From Roseiarcus sp035656495 (GTDB lineage: Bacteria; Pseudomonadota; Alphaproteobacteria; Rhizobiales; Beijerinckiaceae): a stretch of DNA of 19,201 bases. Location of the stretch: assembly GCA_035656495.1 (NCBI GenBank), contig DASRSL010000056.1, forward strand, positions 1-19,201. The letters run 5' to 3'. The notes beneath the pieces were generated by a model. That model was not told the DNA's origin. It searched no databases and saw only the letters and a list, made by a program, of their open reading frames with translations. The position numbers were made by a program, and so were the translations under genes. Shown piece by piece: positions 13,792-19,201 of the stretch (its first letter is position 1; every line of letters starts with the position of its first letter).

Positions 13792-14520
13792 ATGCGGATC
13801 TGTGTCGTCAATCCGAACACCACCGCCTCGATGACGGCGAAGATCGGGGCGGCGGCGCGCGCCGCCGCCTCGCCAGGCGTCGAGGTTCTGGCGGTCAATC
13901 CGGAATTCGGGCCGCCGTCGATCGAGGGCTATTACGACGAGGCCTTCGCCGTGCCGGGGCTCCTGGCGGAAATCGCCAGGGCGGACGACGCCGACGCATA
14001 TGTCGTCGCCTGTTTCGACGACACCGGCCTCGAGGCGGCGCGCTGCGCGACTGAAGCGCCCGTCGTCGGCATCGGCGAGGCCGCATTCCACCTAGCGAGC
14101 CTCATCGCCGACAGGTTCAGCGTCGTCACCACGCTTCCGCGCTCGATCGCGCCGATCGAGAAGAATCTCGTCAAATACGGCCTTGCTTCGCGCTGCGCGA
14201 AGGTTCGCGCCGCCGACGTGCCCGTGCTCGCCCTCGAGGAGCCGGGCTCCGGCGCCCGCTGGGCGATCGAAGCGGAGATCGGCCGGGCGCTCATCGAGGA
14301 CGGGGCGGAAGCCATCGTGCTCGGCTGCGCCGGCATGACCGATCTCGCCCGCGATCTCGCGCGCAAGGCGGGCGTCCCGGTGCTCGACGGCGTCGCCTGC
14401 GCCGTCGGCCTCGCCGAGGCGATAGCGCGCCTCGGGCTCAGAACCTCCAAGCGCAACGCCTACGCCCCGCCGCTCGGCAAGGTCTACGCCGGCGCCTTTG
14501 CGCAATTCTCTCCGAAGTAG
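13792..14520 (+). CDS. Asp/Glu/hydantoin racemase family protein (hydantoin or allantoin racemase-like)
   Basis: Cytoplasmic cofactor-independent racemase, 242 aa. Members interconvert enantiomers of 5-substituted hydantoins or allantoin by a two-cysteine proton-transfer mechanism. Both cysteines are present: Cys74 in VVACFDDTGLEAAR and Cys179 in VLGCAGM, matching the spacing of characterised hydantoin racemases. Other family blocks are RICVVNPNTTASMT at the N-terminus, PVVGIGEAAFHLA, FSVVTTLPRSIAPIEKN and PVLDGVACAVGLAEA. ATG 13792 has an AAGGGCGG ribosome-binding site and begins at the conserved first strand. As the last gene of the importer operon, it probably acts on the imported compound. 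No hydantoinase or carbamoylase lies in the window, so whether the substrate is a hydantoin, allantoin or another amide is open. Confidence 0.88.
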   Translation: MRICVVNPNTTASMTAKIGAAARAAASPGVEVLAVNPEFGPPSIEGYYDEAFAVPGLLAEIARADDADAYVVACFDDTGLEAARCATEAPVVGIGEAAFHLASLIADRFSVVTTLPRSIAPIEKNLVKYGLASRCAKVRAADVPVLALEEPGSGARWAIEAEIGRALIEDGAEAIVLGCAGMTDLARDLARKAGVPVLDGVACAVGLAEAIARLGLRTSKRNAYAPPLGKVYAGAFAQFSPK

Positions 14521-14752
14521 GTCGACGCCCGGCGGCGCCCGCAACGCTTGGCGTCCCAGTTCGGACGCCTCGAAAGGGCGGATAGCGACCTTTGGCCGAA
14601 CGGCAGGAAGGCGCCAGGAAGCGCGCGTACAAGGGTCACCGGGGAAGCACGGAGGTCCGCCGAAGTGGGCCAATGGAAAGCGCCGGGATAATGTCGCGGC
14701 CATTGCTTTCAGGCTTCCCGGCAGAACATAAGCGCTCCCGGAGGGTGCGATC
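14521..14752. other. Convergent intergenic region with a stem-loop
   Basis: Spacer between the racemase (plus) and the efflux operon (minus). GGCGTCC-CAGTTC-GGACGCC (14550-14569) is a perfect 7-bp stem 30 bases after the racemase stop and may contribute to termination, though no T-run follows. No gene is supported. Confidence 0.4.
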
Positions 14753-15835
14753 TCATTGACCCGATAGCCGAAAGGTTCGCAAAATACCTGACACAGTCTC
14801 AGTAGCGCGTCTCCGCCATGAAGCTTCGGCGTCATTAACTGTCTGCGGAGTCGCGCCAAGCGACACCGTCATTCCGGGTTGCAAAGTCGCAGGCGGCGAA
14901 ACGGGATCGATCCGAACGAGAAAGCTGTTGAGGTCGTGATCGCCCACCGCGCGGGCGGCGCGCCATGTCGCGAACTCGCCGAGCGGGCGCATTTCCGTGA
15001 CCTCCCCCTCGATTGTCTCGCCGGTATCGAGCATCACCCTCTGCTTCGAGCCGACCGTCAACCCATGAAGACGGTCTTCTCGAACGGTGAACGAGAACCA
15101 CCGCCCGTGGTCGGTCGTCATCGTCAAAACCGGCTCTCCGGGCTGGATCACCTCTCCGGCCTCCGAGACCAGCAAAGCGATGATACCGTCGGTCGGAGCG
15201 AGAAGCTGCGTCTTGGCGAACTGCGCCTCGAGATCGGCGACCTTTGCGTCAGCCAGTGCGACCTGACTGTCCGCGACGATCCTTTCCTCGCGCGTGGGGC
15301 CGACTATGTCGCGCGCCTCGGCGCTGCGGGCCAACTCGAGAGCGGCCTCCGCCTCGCGAAGCGAGGCGGCGTTCTCATCAAAGTGCTGCTTGCTGACAAT
15401 ATACTGGGCGGCCAGCTTTGCCGCGCGGTCGTATTGCAGATGGGCGAGAAGGAGATTGGCCTCGGCCGTCCTGACATTCTGGCCAGCGATATCCTGCTCT
15501 TCCCTTCGGACCCCCGCGTAAACGTTGTTGCGATCAGCCAGCGTTTGACGCGCCGCCGCCTCGGCCTCCAGCACCGAGGCTTCCAATTCCGGATTGCTGA
15601 GCGCGGCGACGACCTCGCCCTTCTTGACGCTCTGCCCTGCGAGCACGCGCAGGGACTGGAGGCGTCCGGTCGTATCCGGGGAGATGCGCAACTCCGTCTC
15701 GCGGACCATGCCGATGATCGGCGCATCAGGCCGCTCCACCGTCTGCGACCGATACGCCAGAAGCGCCGCCCCTCCGATGAGGGCGACCGCGATCAAGAGC
15801 AGCAAGGCGCGCTTCCGGCCAGATCTAGCGCTCAA
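14753..15835 (-). CDS. HlyD-family membrane fusion protein (second adaptor of efflux operon)
   Basis: Periplasmic adaptor of an efflux pump (360 aa), anchored by one N-terminal membrane helix (RKRALLLLIAVALIGGAALL, residues ~7-27). The lipoyl half-motifs are TGRLQSLRVLAGQSVKKGEV (about 56-76) and APTDGIIALLVSEAGEVIQP (about 213-235), separated by an Ala/Glu-rich coiled-coil hairpin (about 85-205). A beta-barrel domain follows, with the block ATWRAARAVGDHDLNSFLVR, also found in modified form in the first adaptor of this operon. The start is TTG at 15835, supported by GGGGAGG five bases upstream and by the absence of another start before the membrane helix; it overlaps the permease gene by 11 bases. 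The last ~25 residues are basic and amphipathic, without a recognised role. Confidence 0.88.
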   Translation of the reverse strand: MSARSGRKRALLLLIAVALIGGAALLAYRSQTVERPDAPIIGMVRETELRISPDTTGRLQSLRVLAGQSVKKGEVVAALSNPELEASVLEAEAAARQTLADRNNVYAGVRREEQDIAGQNVRTAEANLLLAHLQYDRAAKLAAQYIVSKQHFDENAASLREAEAALELARSAEARDIVGPTREERIVADSQVALADAKVADLEAQFAKTQLLAPTDGIIALLVSEAGEVIQPGEPVLTMTTDHGRWFSFTVREDRLHGLTVGSKQRVMLDTGETIEGEVTEMRPLGEFATWRAARAVGDHDLNSFLVRIDPVSPPATLQPGMTVSLGATPQTVNDAEASWRRRATETVSGILRTFRLSGQ

Positions 15836-18161
15836 GAGCGCCTCCCCGATTCGAAAGGCGCGTCGCCAGCACCGCGAGCAGCGCGTATGCGCCCGCCAAT
15901 CCCCACAAGGTCAGCCACTCAAGCGACACGTCGCGCAGGCTCGCGCCCATCTGGTTGATGCGGACGAGGCCATCGATCGCGGACGTGCTGGGAAGGACGC
16001 GGCTCGCCAGTCTCAGGCTGTGGGGTATCCCCTCCAGCGGCCAGGAGACGCCGACCAGGAAAAACAGCGGAAGGCCGGCCGCGATGAAGAGCAGCACCGC
16101 GGTCTCGCGACGCTTGAACCCGGAAGACACGAACTGCGCCAGGAAGCTGACGGCCAGTACGAAAGGGATGGCCATGAGGAGCAGTTCTGAGGGATTGCCC
16201 AGGGTCGAGAAGCCATAGACCCTCGGCAGGATGACGAGGTAGAGCGCAAGTCCAGGTGCGGCCAGGCAGAGATGCGCTAGCGCCTGACCAAACATCGCGC
16301 CGAGCGCGCCGCGCATGCGCCGCGCCGTTCGGCCGCCTCGCTCAAATGCGATTCCTCCGAGGGAAGCCGTCCCCATAAGGAGCGTTTGCTGCAGGATCAA
16401 CACGAACGCGGCGGGGACGACGTAACTTGCATAGCCGCCGGTCGGGTTGAAGAGCGGCTCGGTCAAAAGCTCGACCGGCGAGCTTCTGACGAGCGCAGCG
16501 TGCGCGAGGCTTCCATCGACGCGCGCGCCCCGGGTCGCTATGGCCGAGTCGATCGCCTGCGTGGCGCCGGAGATGCCTTCCCCGATGCGGCTGTAGACAA
16601 GGAAATAGGCGGAATCGATATAGGCGGCGATTCCGGGCTGTCTGCCATGCAGAAGGTCGCGCTCGGCGCCTTTCGGGATGACGACGATACCGAACACCCG
16701 CCGCTCATCGAGCGCCCGTCGCGCCTCGGGGAGATCGGCCGGCGTCTCGGCGACCTCCAGCGCCTCGTCCGCTTCGAGCGCCTGAATGAACTCCCGGCTG
16801 AGCTCCGTGTGGTCCTGGTCGACGACGGCGATCGGCAAATTTCGCAGAAGCTGCCCCAGATAAGGCTGGGGATAGAGAGCGCCATAGAGCAAGGGCGCAA
16901 GGATGATCAAGCCGACGACGCCCGTATCGCTCAGGACGGCCTTCAGCTCCGCCAGTAGGGTTCCGCCGACCCCAGAGGACTCGACCGTCTCCGGCGCCGG
17001 CGAGGGAACGCGATAGACCTCGATCCTTCCGGCGATGGAGCGAAGGCGCGCCCAGCAGAGAGCGGTCAGGGCAATCGCGATTCCGGCGAGGACAGCGAAC
17101 GAAGGCGCGGTCGCCCATGTCGGCAGGCCGCGCACGGCCTGGTCGAACAGGATCTGGATGTACCAGCGCAACGGCAGAAGATCGCCCCAGAATCGCGCGA
17201 ACCCGTTCATGGCCAAGATTGGAAATCCGACGCCGGCGAAGCCGAAGGCGGGCGAGCAAAAGATGCCTGTGATGCTCAGCCCGAGCGGAAGATTGAGCAC
17301 GAGCAGTTGGAACAGCGCCCCAACCGCCAGATAGGCGAGCACTAGCAGGCATGCCGCCGCGCCCATGAGAACGACGTCGCCACGAAACGGGACCGCAAAC
17401 AGCCCGTGGACGATCCCGCTTCCGACCGCCGCCATCACTATGAAGATGCCGAACAAAGGCGCGAGCTTCCCGAAGAGCGCCGCAAGCGGGCTGCTTCCCG
17501 CGGCCTTGAGCCATGCCCTTCGGCTCCGCCTTGAGAACTCCGAGCCGACCGCGTAGCCGGCCGATACCGCGACCACCACATGCAGAACGGTGGGGAGGAC
17601 CGCGCGAAGCAGAAACTGTGCAAAGTTGAGCGCGGGATTGGTTAGCGTGTACTGCTGAATGGCTATGTCCCCGGGATGAAAGGTCGAGGACGGTCCCGAC
17701 TTGGCCAGGGACGCGGTCGCCGCGTTGATCGCGCCGGAGAGCGCGCTCGATGCATTGTTCCCCGGCGTGAGATATTGCCGGTTGAAGAAGACGACGATCT
17801 GCGGCCGCTTCTCCGATTGCAGGTCCCGCTGGAAATCGGGCGGGATGTAGACGGAGGCGATCGCTTCGCCCGAGCGAATCGCGTGCATGGCGCTCGTCAG
17901 GTCGGTGGACCGCTCCGCGACTCGCACCCCCGGCGCGGACGCGATCGCCTGAATGTAGGCTCGCGACGTCGAAGACCGGTCGTCGTCGACAACGCTGACC
18001 CCCAGATTGCGGATGACCGGATTGCTGAAGGTGAAGGCGAGCACCGCGAAGGCAATCAGCGGAACGCCGAGCGCGAGGAAGAGCGCGACACGGTCGCGGC
18101 GCATCCAGCGCAGTTCGCGGGTCGCAACGAGGAGGATGCCGGGACGCGGCGGCCGCTTCAT
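15825..18161 (-). CDS. Double-length ABC-2 type transport permease (two fused ABC-2 membrane domains)
   Basis: Inner-membrane protein of 778 residues in which two ABC-2 permease units are joined end to end. Unit 1 (about 1-385): first helix RVALFLALGVPLIAFAVLAF (~24-44), a periplasmic domain opening with NLGVSVVDDDRSSTSRAYIQ, then about five helices with FFNRQYLTPGN in between. Unit 2 (about 405-775) repeats the plan: VGLIILAPLLYGALYP, periplasmic IAVVDQDHTELSREFIQALE, IDSAYFLVYSRIGEGI, then five helices. The parallel VDDDRS.../VDQDHT... motifs show internal duplication. The ATG at 18161 overlaps the stop of the upstream HlyD gene as ATGA. This architecture resembles YhhJ/YbhR-type efflux permeases, usually paired with an ATPase, which is not in view here. 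The substrate is unknown; drug, lipid or toxic-compound export are possible. Confidence 0.88.
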   Translation of the reverse strand: MKRPPRPGILLVATRELRWMRRDRVALFLALGVPLIAFAVLAFTFSNPVIRNLGVSVVDDDRSSTSRAYIQAIASAPGVRVAERSTDLTSAMHAIRSGEAIASVYIPPDFQRDLQSEKRPQIVVFFNRQYLTPGNNASSALSGAINAATASLAKSGPSSTFHPGDIAIQQYTLTNPALNFAQFLLRAVLPTVLHVVVAVSAGYAVGSEFSRRSRRAWLKAAGSSPLAALFGKLAPLFGIFIVMAAVGSGIVHGLFAVPFRGDVVLMGAAACLLVLAYLAVGALFQLLVLNLPLGLSITGIFCSPAFGFAGVGFPILAMNGFARFWGDLLPLRWYIQILFDQAVRGLPTWATAPSFAVLAGIAIALTALCWARLRSIAGRIEVYRVPSPAPETVESSGVGGTLLAELKAVLSDTGVVGLIILAPLLYGALYPQPYLGQLLRNLPIAVVDQDHTELSREFIQALEADEALEVAETPADLPEARRALDERRVFGIVVIPKGAERDLLHGRQPGIAAYIDSAYFLVYSRIGEGISGATQAIDSAIATRGARVDGSLAHAALVRSSPVELLTEPLFNPTGGYASYVVPAAFVLILQQTLLMGTASLGGIAFERGGRTARRMRGALGAMFGQALAHLCLAAPGLALYLVILPRVYGFSTLGNPSELLLMAIPFVLAVSFLAQFVSSGFKRRETAVLLFIAAGLPLFFLVGVSWPLEGIPHSLRLASRVLPSTSAIDGLVRINQMGASLRDVSLEWLTLWGLAGAYALLAVLATRLSNRGGALER

Positions 18162-19201
18162 CGCCCGCTCGTCGGAACGGTCACGTAGACGCTCATTCCT
18201 GGCCGCAACGCCGGAATCGGGGGCGCGGGATAGGCGCGCACCTCGAACGTTCTGAGATCGAAGTCGCCCGTGGCGCGCGTGGCGCGCCACCCGGCATATT
18301 CGCCCTTTGGCGCGATGAATCTGACTTCTGCGACGATCGGCCTATCGCCGAGCGCCGGCGCGCGCATCGTGACCTTTTGCCCCACCTTGATTCGCTTCAC
18401 GAGATCTTCGCGCAGATCAAAGCGCAACCAGACGTCGTTGAGGTCGACCAGCGAAAGCAGAGGAACGCCCGGCGATACGTATTCTCCCAACTCCGCGCCG
18501 ATCTGATAGACTTGGGCCGCGATCGGCGATTTCACGACAAGCTCGTCGACCTGCGCACGGATCGAATTGACCGAAGCTTGCGCCTCGGCGACATTGGCGC
18601 GCGCGATGTCACGCTGTTCCTTCGTCGGCCCCGCCACCGCCTCGTCGAAGGCGAACTTCGCCTGCTCCACCGCGCTCTGCGTCGTCTTGAGCGAATTGGT
18701 CGCTTCGTCCAGTCGCTGCAGCGGCGCATTTCCGTTGCCGGCGAGCTCCTTCACGCGAGCATAGGTCTGCTGGGCGAGCGTCAGTTGCGCCGCGGCGCTT
18801 TCCTGCGTCGCCTTGCGCTGAGCGATATCCTCGGCACGCGTTCCAACTTCGATGTTCGCAAGATTTGCGGAAGCCACGGCGAGCGAGGCTTCCGCCTCGC
18901 GAAGCTTCGTGAGCAGTTCCGGGTTATCGATCTCGTATAGAACCTGGCCAGCCGCGACATTGTCGCCGCGTTCGACCGGCCGCTCTCCCACTCTGCCCTC
19001 GACACGCGCCGCAATATCGATGCGGGTTGCGTCCGCTTCTCCCTGAACCAGGAGGGGCTGCGGCTGAGCCAGATACCAAAGCGACAGCCCGACAATCGCG
19101 ACGACGATGAGCGTCACCAAGATCGCCGGAGCCCGCCTCGCAGATCGCCTCTCCGGCCGCGAGTGCTTTGGCTCGGGCGCGGAACGCTGTGGCGCCGCCG
19201 G
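18158..19201 (-). CDS. HlyD-family membrane fusion protein (first adaptor of efflux operon), 5' end off window
   Basis: Periplasmic adaptor for the efflux permease that follows it. The frame is open to the right edge with a plausible basic, proline-containing cytoplasmic tail (…KHSRPERRSARRAPAI) before the membrane helix LVTLIVVAIVGLSLWYL, so the start lies outside the window; TTG 19120 sits inside the helix region and is unlikely to be the start. Lipoyl halves: ARVEGRVGERPVERGDNVAA and VKSPIAAQVYQIGAELGEYV, flanking a long coiled coil rich in Ala, Gln and Glu. Near the C-terminus, AGWRATRATGDFDLRTFEVR parallels ATWRAARAVGDHDLNSFLVR of the second adaptor, showing they are paralogues of the YhiI/EmrA-like type. 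Its TGA overlaps the ATG of the permease gene. Confidence 0.88.
   Translation of the reverse strand, partial: PAAPQRSAPEPKHSRPERRSARRAPAILVTLIVVAIVGLSLWYLAQPQPLLVQGEADATRIDIAARVEGRVGERPVERGDNVAAGQVLYEIDNPELLTKLREAEASLAVASANLANIEVGTRAEDIAQRKATQESAAAQLTLAQQTYARVKELAGNGNAPLQRLDEATNSLKTTQSAVEQAKFAFDEAVAGPTKEQRDIARANVAEAQASVNSIRAQVDELVVKSPIAAQVYQIGAELGEYVSPGVPLLSLVDLNDVWLRFDLREDLVKRIKVGQKVTMRAPALGDRPIVAEVRFIAPKGEYAGWRATRATGDFDLRTFEVRAYPAPPIPALRPGMSVYVTVPTSGR

Noticed and set aside
12162..13898. 578-codon minus-strand ORF opposite the two ATPase genes
   Set aside because: Antisense shadow of well-identified ATPase genes with high-GC codons.

Overview
The window looks like chromosome from a high-GC alphaproteobacterium, most likely Hyphomicrobiales (Rhizobiales). 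The basis is GC-rich codon use, two GntR/FCD regulators next to solute-binding-protein importers, and hairpin-rich dispersed repeats of rhizobial type between genes. No rRNA, credible tRNA, CRISPR array, transposase or integrase was seen, and I cannot assign a genus.

Layout. (1) 1-620: the 3' end of a PBP4-type D-Ala-D-Ala carboxypeptidase whose start is off the window. (2) 621-2000: gene-poor DNA with two small minus-strand hypothetical ORFs joined by an ATGA overlap and a possible decayed ORF. (3) 2010-5718: a sugar-import module resembling the YtfQ-YtfR-YtfT-YjfF galactofuranose system, followed by a GntR/FCD regulator. The binding protein is intact. The ATPase loses its last ~25 residues, and both permeases are missing except for the last ~75 codons of a YjfF-like one. 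The junction sits on the 8-bp palindrome GCGATCGC, which suggests a deletion or an assembly collapse. (4) 5719-8054: a gene-poor, less GC-biased segment with one secreted beta-helix (pectate-lyase-like) protein on the minus strand.

(5) 8055-14520: a second import module. A GntR/FCD regulator (minus) is divergent from a complete branched-chain-amino-acid-type ABC importer (binding protein, two permeases, two ATPases) and a hydantoin/allantoin-racemase-like enzyme with both catalytic cysteines. A 12-bp palindrome in the divergent promoter region is the obvious operator candidate. The module probably imports a hydantoin-like or related chiral nitrogen compound and racemises it in the cytoplasm. 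(6) 14753-19201: a convergent minus-strand efflux operon of HlyD adaptor, double-length ABC-2 membrane protein and second HlyD adaptor, all with overlapping ends, and no ATPase gene in view.

The most notable points are the permease deletion scar in the sugar transporter, the hairpin repeats that supply ribosome-binding or start-codon sequence to the gene after each binding protein, the ATPase-less efflux operon with two adaptors, and the racemase linked to its own importer without a hydantoinase nearby. I found no clear evidence of a wholly new defence or mobile system.
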